From Orientallactaga sibirica (Eukaryota; Chordata; Mammalia; Rodentia; Dipodidae): a stretch of 64,000 nt of DNA. Location: positions 372,001-436,000 of the forward strand of contig JAEOAD010002856.1 of NCBI GenBank assembly GCA_036365145.1, given 5' to 3'. Positions 56,165-64,000 of this stretch are shown in pieces (position 1 is the first letter of the stretch; each line of letters starts with the position of its first letter). The notes under the pieces were generated by a model. That model did no database searches. It was not told the DNA's origin and saw nothing but the letters and a program-made list of their open reading frames with translations. Position numbers and translations under genes: made by a program.

Positions 56165-56220
56165 CTGTGCTTGCTTCAACATCTTTTCGTTCCTTTCTCT
56201 TTCCTTTCATTTCCGTGTAG
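56165..56220 (+). promoter_or_regulatory. Strong splice-acceptor-like site in ERV2 leader
   Basis: A long pyrimidine tract (tcctttctctttcctttcat) ending ttccgtgtag at 56220, upstream of the extended gag frame. A donor-like gaggtagt lies at 56119-56126. Use is untested. Confidence 0.45.
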
Positions 56221-56281
56221 CCGGCAAACCGCATCTGCTGCACCTGTATTTCTAAACGGGTCATACGTTCATGGTGGACAT

Positions 56282-56392
56282 ACCACGTGGGCAGACCTAG
56301 AGGAGACTCACCACGTGGGCAGACCTAAAAAAACTCACCACGTGGACAGACCTAAAAGAGACTCACCACGTGGGCAGACCTGGAGGAATCTC
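56282..56392 (+). repeat. Four tandem 27-28-bp repeats in ERV2 leader
   Basis: Copies start at 56282, 56310, 56337 and 56365. Each begins accacgtgg (copies 1, 2 and 4 ccacgtgggcagacct) and so contains a CACGTG palindrome. They sit just before gag. Confidence 0.92.
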
Positions 56393-56412
56393 AAAGCGTT
56401 CTGCCCCCTCAT

Positions 56413-57975
56413 TTGAGTGGGGGCTCCATCTTAGAAGAATTCTACATGTTTAGCTATTTTTTGGGACCTTGTGCTTGTGTTGTACTCATGTGTATTACTG
56501 TTACCCTGATTTTATGGATACTCTTCCCTCGACTTTATAACATGGGACAATCTTTATCTAAGCCAAATCCTGCCTTAGAGTCACTACGGATTCTGCTCAA
56601 AAGTAGAGGCCTTAATCTATCTGATAACCAGGCCCTCCAGGCATGGGGCTATTTACTCAAGATTGCTCCCTGGTTGCCCGAGAATAATCTTTTTGACTGG
56701 GACACCTGGGACAAAGTTGAAAATCTGATCAAGAGAGCTCAGATAGAAAAGGGGGAGATCCCCCCTTTGGGGACCCTCCCAACTGTGTTGGCCTTAAAGG
56801 GCTATTTTCCACCTCAACCTCCAAGGTTGAAAGGGGGGAGCCTGACACAGGAAGGGACAAAGGGCGATACCCTGACCCAGGAAGGGACAGAGGGCAATCT
56901 CAGCCCCTTGTGCCAGCCTGAGTCCTCATATCCACCCCTGGATCCTTTTGAGAGTGCTCCTTGGCCCTCTAAAGGTCCATCGCCCCCAGACCCCCCTACT
57001 AATCCTTTTCTGAGTGCCTCTGCCCCTCCGCCCTACCATGGGGATGGTGCCCCCGGGGGAGGAATAATCAACCTCTTCCCTGTTAACGTTAATCCCGGTG
57101 GTAATCGCCCTGCAGCCTTGTATCCTTGGAAAGCTCACAATTTAAAAGATCTTAAAAAGGCTGTCTCAGAGGACAGGTCTAATTCCCCCTAGGCAGAGGC
57201 CATCCTTCAGGGTTTGGTTCATTATCATTGTACCACTCAAGATTGGAAGAACCTTGCTAAAGCTGTTCTCTTGGCCCTCTGTACATAAAATGGTGTGCTT
57301 TCTTTCAGGATGAGTGCCGCCTTCAAGCTGAGTGGAACCAAGCCGCTCAGCCCCAGTACCAATCACCTTTGGGATGCTCTCAGGCACTGCTGACCAGTTC
57401 TCTACCGGTCTTCAGCAGGCCTCCATTCCTGATCCATACCGAGATCAAGTACGGGCTTTGGGAATGGCTGCATGAAAAAAGTTAGAGGAGGGCCCCTCTG
57501 AACCCCCCATTACAGGAGTCACCCAAAAGATTGGTGAGGATTTGGCCACTTTCATAGACAGGGTAAAAAAAAGCCTACAAAGAAAGTTCCCCCCTGGCCC
57601 CCTGCAAGACCAGTTTGTAAAACTGGTCTGGAAAGGCATGACAGGCGATCATAAGTTGGCCTACGCTGGACTCAAGGACCGCTCTATAAGTAAATGGGTT
57701 GCAGCCACTCAAGATGTAGGGTCCCCTTCTCATCAGATTAAAGTTATGATGTCAGCCCTACAGGCTTCTCGCCGTGAGGACATGGCTGCCCTAGAATGTG
57801 CCCTTCAACAGATCTTGAGGGGAAGGGGGTGATCTTGCTTTGGGTGCGGCAAAGAGGGTAATTTAAAAAAGAATGCCCCAATAGAAAAAGCACCCCAGTA
57901 ACTCCCTTAACCCCTAACTTGCCCCACACGCCATGTCCTCAGTGCAAAAAGGGATTTCACTGGGCCAGAGATTGC
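56413..57975 (+). pseudogene. gag: ERV2 gag with hydrophobic N-terminal extension, broken
   Basis: The myristoylated Gag start is at 56542 (MGQSLSK), but the frame is open from an upstream ATG at 56413. It adds 43 residues including a ~25-residue hydrophobic span (CACVVLMCITVTLILWILF) that would be a signal-anchor, as in glycosylated Gag. Matrix is followed by a Pro-rich region with two KGG/QEGT repeats and a PPPY late motif (about 57025-57036). Frame 1 stops at 57190 (TAG) and 57286 (TAA). Capsid continues in frame 2 with a major-homology-like segment (57520-57780), a TAG at 57483 and a TGA at 57830. Zinc knuckle 1 (57836 onward) has Asn for His and a frame change in an A6 run. Knuckle 2 (57934-57975, frame 1) is intact CX2CX4HX4C. 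Confidence 0.9.
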
Positions 57976-58089
57976 AAATCCAAGTTTAGCCTTCAGGGTG
58001 AGTCTTTAAACTTCCCCAGGGGCTATCCCCAGCCCCGTTAAATAAGGGGAAGAAGGTGGTCAAAACACACTGGACCGTGCCTTTGACAC

Positions 58090-58385
58090 CCAGACTTAGA
58101 CCAAAAATGAACCTAACAGTGGAAAAACTTTCAAATTTCTCATCGATACTGGGGCTGACCGTACTGTAATAAGAGAAGAGGAGGTCCCTTCCTCCTGGCA
58201 GTTGGTCCCGGGTCCGCCCTTGCTTGGTGTGGGCGGACAATCAACGTCATGGGAAACTGCTAACTGGCAGCCCTGGATTGACCCTGACAATAATTGTGGG
58301 GAGGTGCACCCTCTAGTGGTGTCGGGCCTAACAGCCAACCTTCTGGGTCAGGATATACTTGGGGAGGCTGAGGCCTATATTACCA
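58090..58385 (+). pseudogene. pro: ERV2 protease
   Basis: Retropepsin-type aspartic protease that would cut Gag and Gag-Pol. Frame 2 is continuous through FLIDTGADRTVI (active Asp 58145-58147) and ANLLGQDIL near the end. The usual Gly-Arg-Asp of the C-terminal motif is Gly-Gln-Asp here. No in-frame ATG at the front, as expected for a product reached by ribosomal frameshifting from gag. It runs on into pol without a stop. A dUTPase domain, usual before protease in many betaretroviruses, is absent. Confidence 0.85.
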
Positions 58386-61095
58386 CTAATCATAGGGCTT
58401 TCTGTGAAGATATACTTGACCAGAAAGAATATAAACAGTTTGAGGAAGGAAGGACCTGCTATCCTAACTACAGAGATGATCCTTATTTTGAAAAAATTAA
58501 GACAAAAACATTCTCAGGTTCACCCCCAATCCTAAGGGCCACTGCTCACCCCCCAGTACCTAAGATTCAATGGGTGCCTGGGGACCCCGTATGGGTTGAG
58601 CAGTGGCCTATACCTACCCCTAAACTAAAACAACTTCATATACTCGTTAAACAACAATTGGCTTCAGGACATGTGTGGCCTTCAACAAGTCCTTGGAACT
58701 CCCCGGGTTTTGTTATAAAGAAGCCTAATCGCTCTTGGAGACTTTTACATGACTTAAGAAAAATAAATGAAAGAATGATGCCTTTTGGGACTCCCCAGAG
58801 AGGGCTCCCTTGGATTCCAGCCATTCCCAACACCCATTACTTAACCATTATTGATATTAAAGATTGTTTTTTCTCTATTCCATTACATCCAGATGATGTA
58901 GAAAAATTTGCGTTCTCCATACCCTCAACAAACTTTCATTGACCAGACCTAAGGTTTGAATGGACCATCTTAACTCAAGGCATGGCTAACAGCTCCCCCA
59001 TTTGTCAGTATTACATGTCTCATATCTTTTCTTCCTTGATTAATCAAGCTAATGTTTTATTCTACATTTATATGGATGATATTATTTTAGGTCATTCCAA
59101 CGCATCTGATCTCCAAGACCTCACTACTAAATGCCTTGCCATTTTACAGGCCCATGATTTTAAAGTGGCTCCAGAAAAGATTCAGACTGCCCCTCCCTTC
59201 AAGATTTTGGGTTCCATGTTATTCCTTGATACTGTCTCTTCTGTCAAACCCCAACTCCTTATTCAAAAATTCTATACTTTGTCTCAACTCCAAAAGGTGC
59301 TGGGGGAAATTAATTGGATAAGGCCCTGTATTCCCATAACTACTGAGGAACTGTCCCCTTTGTTTGACCTCTTAAAGGGCCTTACTCTCTCCTCTCAGAT
59401 AACCTTGCCCCCTCGTCATGAATGAATTCTACATAAGGTACAATGGGCTATAGATGCTGCTACCCTAAAGAGGTTCGATCCTTACCTACCTATTTCCCTC
59501 TATATTTTCTCTGGGGAAACATTATGCACTGCACTGTTAGCCCAGGAAGGAGAACCCATCCAATGGATTCACCTCTCCATTGGTGGAGTCCCCAGAGTTT
59601 ACTCTATAACTAACCAGATTGCAGACTGCATTATCAAGGACAGGGACACCTCTGTCCGATTGTTTGGCACAGAGCCTCATTTCATTGTTACCCCCTAAGG
59701 TAACAGACTTCACTTGGCGTCAGAGAAATAACAACAGGGTTGCTATGGCCCTCGAGGGGTTTCTGGGTATAATTGATTGTCACTATGGTCCTAATAAATA
59801 GATGAACTCCTTCTCTAGGTTGGAATGGAGACCCCCCAGACGTTTTTTTTTTATCTAAACCCAACCCTGACTTTCTTACCATGTTCACCGATGGGGGATG
59901 CTTGGGAGCTTCCCTAATTGTTTACCCTCCCCTAAGGAGGGGAGAAAAGCCTTTGCCCATAAAGTCAATCTCCCATGAGGTCAAAGGGTCAGCACAATTC
60001 AAAGAACTATTCGCTGTTGTTTTGGCTTTGGACACACTATTCAGGAGCCATTTAACTTATTTTCTGGCAGCCTTTATGTTGTTAACCTGTTACCCAACCT
60101 AATTGAGGCCCATATTAGGCTGGACTCCAATATTATAACCCCCCCTTGATGATTCAAGCCCGCTCCCTACTTAAACAAAGAATTAACCCCATTTTTCTTC
60201 AACATTTCAGAGGCCATCAAAATTTACCAGGATTCCTCTCTAAAGGAAACTATTTGCCTGACAAACTGGCCTCTCAGCCTCAATGTAATACAGTCTCAGA
60301 AGTTACACGCTTCCACTTATTAACTCATAAATTGGAGGGGCCTTAAATATAAATATCCCCACATGCCAGTCAAGGACCTTAAAAAAATTGTCTGAACGTG
60401 CAAATCCTGTCAGCCTTTCCTCCAGGTACCTCCTCTTCAAACTATAGGAGCCAATCCTTGAGGGCTATGCCTAATCACCTTTGGCAGATTGATGTTACAC
60501 ACTATTCTCCATTTAGAAAACTTAAATATATTTTTCTCTCAGTTGATACTTTCTCCCATGCTTGCTGGGCATCAGCACATGCCAGGGAAAAAACTAAACA
60601 TGCTATTAGCCATATGCTTCAATGCTTTGCCACCCTTGGATTGCCAGATCAAATCAAAACTGATAATGGTCCCTGCTTCGTAAGCAGGACTTTCATAGAT
60701 TTCCTCCAAACCTGGAAAATCTCACTTTCCACAGGCATCTCATATAACCCGCGGGGCCAGGCCATTGTGGAAAGATATAATCAAACTCTCAAGTCTCAAT
60801 TACAAAAACAAAAGGGGGAATCCCTACCCCCACACGACCAACTAAAAAAGGCATTATTAACCCTAAATATTTTAAATTTTTCTAAAGAAGATAGACATTT
60901 GTCCCCTTTTCAAAAACATTGGACCTCAGCTGTTACCTACAGCTCCATCTGGGTCAAATGGAGGGACCCATTAACTGGGGCCTGAAGGGGACCAAACCCC
61001 CTCCTCATAGCAGGGAGAGGATTTGGATGTGTCTTTCCTCAAGAGGAAAAAAGACCTATTTGGGTACCAGCAAGAAACTTAAAATATTTACCCCA
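58386..61095 (+). pseudogene. pol: ERV2 pol (RT, RNase H, integrase), broken
   Basis: Frame 2 from protease into reverse transcriptase: WPIPTPKLKQLHILVKQQL, WRLLHDLRKIN, a TGA at 58940-58942, then LTQGMANSSPICQYY and YMDD (59069-59080), to a TGA at 59423. RNase H: FTDGGCLGASLIVY in frame 1 from 59881 and AQFKELFAVVLAL. The part around the third acidic residue is garbled (60080-60145). Integrase returns to frame 2: RGHQNLPGFLSKGN junction region (about 60210), stops near 60344-60395, then an open core 60398-60985 with Asp 60491, Asp 60662 and Glu 60770, i.e. a complete D-D-E set. The tail (FGCVFPQEEKRPIWVPARNL, 61020-61085) is in another frame. The order and motifs are class II. Confidence 0.92.
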
Positions 61096-61199
61096 ACAAG
61101 GGGACAATAATAATCAACTCTCCAGGGAGTGTTCCACCCCTGAGAACTGTGCCTCTGTTTCTTCCCCAGGAACAATTGGAGGTGTGGATGCTGCTAGAC

Positions 61200-61500
61200 C
61201 CAAATGAAGCCAGAAAAGGTCCAGAAAGATTTACAGAAGAGACAGGACTTCCAAGACAACCCGCTGTGGATGGACTTACATGACTTTTTTCCCTACCTTC
61301 TCCCTCCCCTTAAACCCCTCCTTCTTCTTCTTGCTTTTTCCCTACCTCCTCCCTCCCCTTGGACCCCTCCTTCTCCTTCTTATCCTCACTCTCGGGCCCT
61401 GTGTAATTAATAAGATTACACAATTCATTCGCCAACAGCTAGAGGCAATTAAACATCAGGTCACAATTAAACTTCATCAGGTCAAAACACCACAGGTTTG
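61200..61500 (+). pseudogene. env: ERV2 env remnant (TM anchor and tail), gamma-type
   Basis: Only the end of the envelope transmembrane subunit survives. A pre-anchor segment (WMDLHDFFPYL, frame 1) runs into a leucine-rich anchor and the motif LTLGPCVINKITQFI in frame 2. The same anchor/tail pattern (TLGPCILNRLVSFV) occurs in ERV1 env at 10825-10865, so the env is of gammaretroviral type although gag-pol is class II. The anchor region contains a ~50-bp tandem duplication (61284-61333 / 61334-61384). All of SU and most of TM are missing between the integrase tail and about 61200. Confidence 0.8.
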
Positions 61501-61574
61501 CAACTCAAAAGCAATGGCTTTTCCGCTTACTGGCTATCCACCTAGTGTCCCTCCCCCGCCCTCCATCGAACCAA

Positions 61575-61710
61575 TGACGGGTAAGATCTCAGACAGGCTG
61601 AGACAACCTAAGACAGGGCGTGGAGTGGAGTTTCAACGGGCTAGAGGCATGGTACTCAGTGACGGGTAAGATTCCCAGAGGGGACAACCTAAGACAGAGG
61701 CCATGCCATC
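61575..61710 (+). repeat. Short direct repeat before the ERV2 3' LTR
   Basis: gacgggtaagat and acaacctaagacag occur twice (61576/61662 and 61602/61684), about 85 bp apart. An imperfect duplication in the 3' untranslated part of the provirus. Confidence 0.8.
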
Positions 61711-61728
61711 CACCGTTCTTACAAAAAC

Positions 61729-61740
61729 AAAATGGGGAGA
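61729..61740 (+). other. ERV2 polypurine tract
   Basis: aaaatggggaga immediately before the 3' LTR. Confidence 0.85.
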
Positions 61741-62187
61741 TGTTGGGTCCTAAGAGGCCCAGTGTGAGGCCTAGTAGTTCTGAGCCTAGCTAGAGTTGAG
61801 CGACCTGTCCTTGGCCTACTCCCACTTGTGAGGCCTATTGGAACTTTATGAGCCTGACTAGAGTTTAGCGACCTGTCCTTGGAGTGACTCAGCACCGAAA
61901 CTGCCTCCGCCCAGCTACTGCTGACGTGGTGAAATAATATTGGCCCTTACACCTTTCTCTCATCCTTTTTCCCACCCTCTTTCTCAAAAAATATATACAT
62001 ACCCTCTCATTACAATAAAAGTCGAGTCCCTACTTAGATATGGCTCCCGGCTCAATGTGTTTTTTTTCTCTGGTGTTTTGGGGAAAGGTTTGAGCCGCTG
62101 ACACCTGCCTTCCCGCTCAGCCTCAAGAGAGAAGCGGCTGGCCCGGCTCTCTCTTCTGCTCTACCTGCCGGTGGAGAAGAACTGGCA
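61741..62187 (+). repeat. ERV2 3' LTR
   Basis: 447 bp, TGTTGGG...CTGGCA, collinear with the 5' LTR. Many differences from the 5' copy are C/T and G/A changes at CpG sites. The U3 duplication and AATAAA are retained. Confidence 0.95.
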
Positions 62188-62193
62188 CAGCAT

Positions 62194-63797
62194 AACCTTG
62201 GGATGACTGAGATTCCCATGGGACTATGGCCTCAGACACACTAGGCAAATGTTCTATAACTGACCCTTCACCCCTCATTGGAGGATTCAAGCCAGGTTCT
62301 CTACTACTAACCTATACTCTTGCCCTCGGGTCTCACTATTTATCCCAGGCTGGCCTTGAACTTGTCATCTTCATGCTTCAGCCTGCTGAGCACCTGGGAT
62401 GACAGGCCCAAACGAGGCCTTGCTCTTGATGTCCTGCCCTTTTCAGTGACATCTATCCAGCACTTCCCAGATTACCAGATACTAGTTGAGGCTAAGGGCC
62501 TCATGGGAAGCCTTGCCCATGATGTGGCCCCTTAGACCTTGGCTCCTCACAGATTTGGGACATGAGTTCTAGGATCCTTTTTAATCAAGAGAGAAACTGA
62601 GGCTGGAGAGGGCTAAATGAAGTACCTGACAGAAGGAGTAGCAGGACGAGACCCGTCCCCTTAAGGTCCAGGAGAGCATCTGCTTCCAGCTACAAGCTGC
62701 CAGAAGTAGGAACTACATTGGGATCTCAATGAAGGGGACTGATGAGCCCTGGAATTATGGGAGACTTTGTGGGGCTTAAGCTGGCTCAGTGATAAAGATA
62801 GTATCAGAGAGCTGAGCCAGGCCTTGTGCATTTGTGATATCCTCTGTCACCAGGGGTAGCAGGTTCCACTAAGGAGCTACATGCATTTTCCATTAGTTAG
62901 GTTACTGCAGGACAGTGGAAATTTCCAGGTCCCACAGCCTTGGGAAGTACCTACTGTTTGTCATAAGGATCTCCCATAGGTGGCTATTCTTTCCACTCTT
63001 GCCTCCTGATACTGAGAGATAAATTGGCCTAGGCCATTTTCAAGGGGTTGTCCCAGGGTCCAAGATGCAGGTGGGGACCTCAGAGCCTGAAGGAGTGGCT
63101 CTAAATTGGAACACTCTTGGAAGTGCCTCTGTAGGCCCAGAAGTCTGCCTCAAAGTCTTTGATATTGTTATAGAAGAGGAAGTAGACATGTCCACCTCCA
63201 CCAGGCTCCAGCTGCCTTCTCCCACACCCGCATAGGTGGACAGGCTGCAGACCCATCCTCAAAACCTAAACAGAAACATCACTGTCCTGGGTAACCAGCC
63301 TGTCCCTTGGTCTAGAGGGAACATGTCTTCACCCAAGATCACCAAAAGTCCAGTGAAAACTAGAAAGGATGGCTTGAGCATATTTCAGATGTTGACTCAG
63401 CTTCTAGGGTCAAAATCAGGCTTCCACTTGGCTCGCTGCGCCACTACACAGTCCCCCATGTTCACTTACTGGAGGCCACTGCCACAGGACACCACCTCCA
63501 TGGTCAGTCCAAGGGCCTGCAGTGTAGCCAGTTATGGCCATGTCCCATTCAGACATCCCAACCTAAGCTGGTCATTCCTGTCCCCAGCCCTGCCTCCATC
63601 CATTATGCTAACAATTGGCTTTGTTCTGTCCCCTCAGCCCTGGTCCCATCAGTATATCTGTCCCTGTGCTGACGTGTCCGTCCTTATCCATCTCAGCACC
63701 CCTGAGCCTCCTGGAGACTGCAGCCCTCCCCTCCTGCACTTCTATCCCCTCAGCTCTTGTCTCTTCCTCAAATTCCTACTTTACTAAAGTGTTTGGC
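62194..63797. other. Unique-looking sequence with one B1 relic
   Basis: A reversed B1-like relic is at 62320-62405 (ctcactatttatcccaggct, gcacctgggatgacaggccc). The rest has several open frames (for example 63236-63787) without a recognisable domain, splice pattern or homology, so none is called. Confidence 0.5.
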
Positions 63798-63799
63798 TC

Positions 63800-63975
63800 T
63801 AGTGAGGGGCTGGGAGTGTGACTCAGCAGTAAAGCACCTTCCTAGAATCTCCCAGTGAGACATTGTGGCCATGGCTCAGCAGTAGAGAGCTTGCGTGGAA
63901 TACCCCAGTGAGGGGCTGAGGTGTAGCCAAACCTGCTTAGAATTCCCCCATGAGGGGCTGAGGCATGGTAGGGTA
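63800..63975 (+). repeat. Tandem ID-like tRNA-derived monomers
   Basis: Three to four consecutive units of about 45-60 bp, three of them opening gaggggctg and several ending cccagtgag/ccccagtgag/cccccatgag. The first two contain tgactcagcagtaaagc and tggctcagcagtagagagct, resembling the A-box half of ID (tRNA-Ala-type) SINEs. Confidence 0.7.
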
Positions 63976-64000
63976 CTTGATTGACTATTTGTCATCCTGG

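Larger units (their letters stand above)
55582..62187 (+). mobile_element. ERV2: class II (betaretrovirus-like) provirus, env-deleted (6.6 kb)
   Basis: LTRs at 55582-56031 and 61741-62187, about 20 substitutions and a few indels apart (by eye, about 4.5%). Interior: primer site, leader with 28-bp repeats, gag with MGQ start and two zinc knuckles, protease DTGA, YMDD reverse transcriptase, RNase H, integrase with D-D-E, a gamma-type env tail, and a polypurine tract. YMDD, two zinc knuckles and a 6-bp target duplication are class II traits. No dUTPase is seen: the nucleocapsid-protease gap is under 200 bp. Confidence 0.94.

Noticed and set aside
63236..63787. 183-codon plus-strand frame near the window end
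   Set aside because: Low-complexity Pro/Ser/Leu composition without motifs, and no exon or processed-gene evidence. A diverged pseudogene cannot be excluded.

Overview
The window is intergenic, repeat-dense mammalian DNA from a rodent. B1 (7SL-type) SINEs are mixed with many copies of a tRNA-derived SINE of the B2 superfamily, whose head reads ggctggagagatggctta and whose tail is (CT)n plus AATAAA-type A-rich sequence. That body, together with old L1s and ORR1-like MaLR LTRs, fits the Dip family described from jerboas and relatives (Dipodoidea). This organism call is an inference. No intact host protein-coding gene is visible. Nearly every open frame lies inside a transposable element or a simple repeat.

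Layout. 1-2740 holds an L1 3' part (+) with a B1 insertion. 2993-11612 is a B2-superfamily SINE split by ERV1, a gammaretrovirus-like provirus at 3156-11553. It has paired LTRs, a 4-bp target duplication, a tRNA-Pro-type primer site, and broken gag, pro-pol and env. 11.6-24.1 kb is dense SINE, microsatellite and L1 debris with a U6 pseudogene. 24.5-25.7 kb has a U2 fragment and then a GC-rich block with a CCAAT/GC-box promoter and a short exon ending ATG|GTGAGT, which resembles the first exon of a KRAB zinc-finger gene. 26.0-29.85, 34.0-35.0 and 47.1-49.4 kb are diverged copies of one segment of about 2.3 kb, an old local duplication. 29.85-33.2 kb is an LTR-flanked MaLR element (-). 35.1-35.7 kb is a twin-primed, 5'-inverted L1 with target duplications. 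36.3-37.9 and 38.5-46.3 kb are minus-strand L1s, the second nearly full length. 52.85-53.62 kb looks like a solo LTR. 55582-62187 is ERV2, a class II (betaretrovirus-like) provirus with a 6-bp target duplication, a membrane-anchored Gag extension, beta-type pol and a deleted env whose surviving tail is gamma-type. The window ends in a short tandem array of ID-like tRNA monomers.

Both proviruses are defective. ERV1 has several stops, frame changes and an integrase deletion. ERV2 has lost most of env. By eye, paired-LTR mismatch is about 15/564 (ERV1) and 20/447 (ERV2), so ERV2 is the older insertion. SINE nesting and target-site duplications allow much of the order of insertion to be read directly. 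The most interesting signals are the proviral leaders (tandem structured repeats and in-frame hydrophobic Gag extensions in two unrelated proviruses), the beta/gamma mosaic of ERV2, and the probable KRAB-ZNF promoter beside a local segmental duplication.
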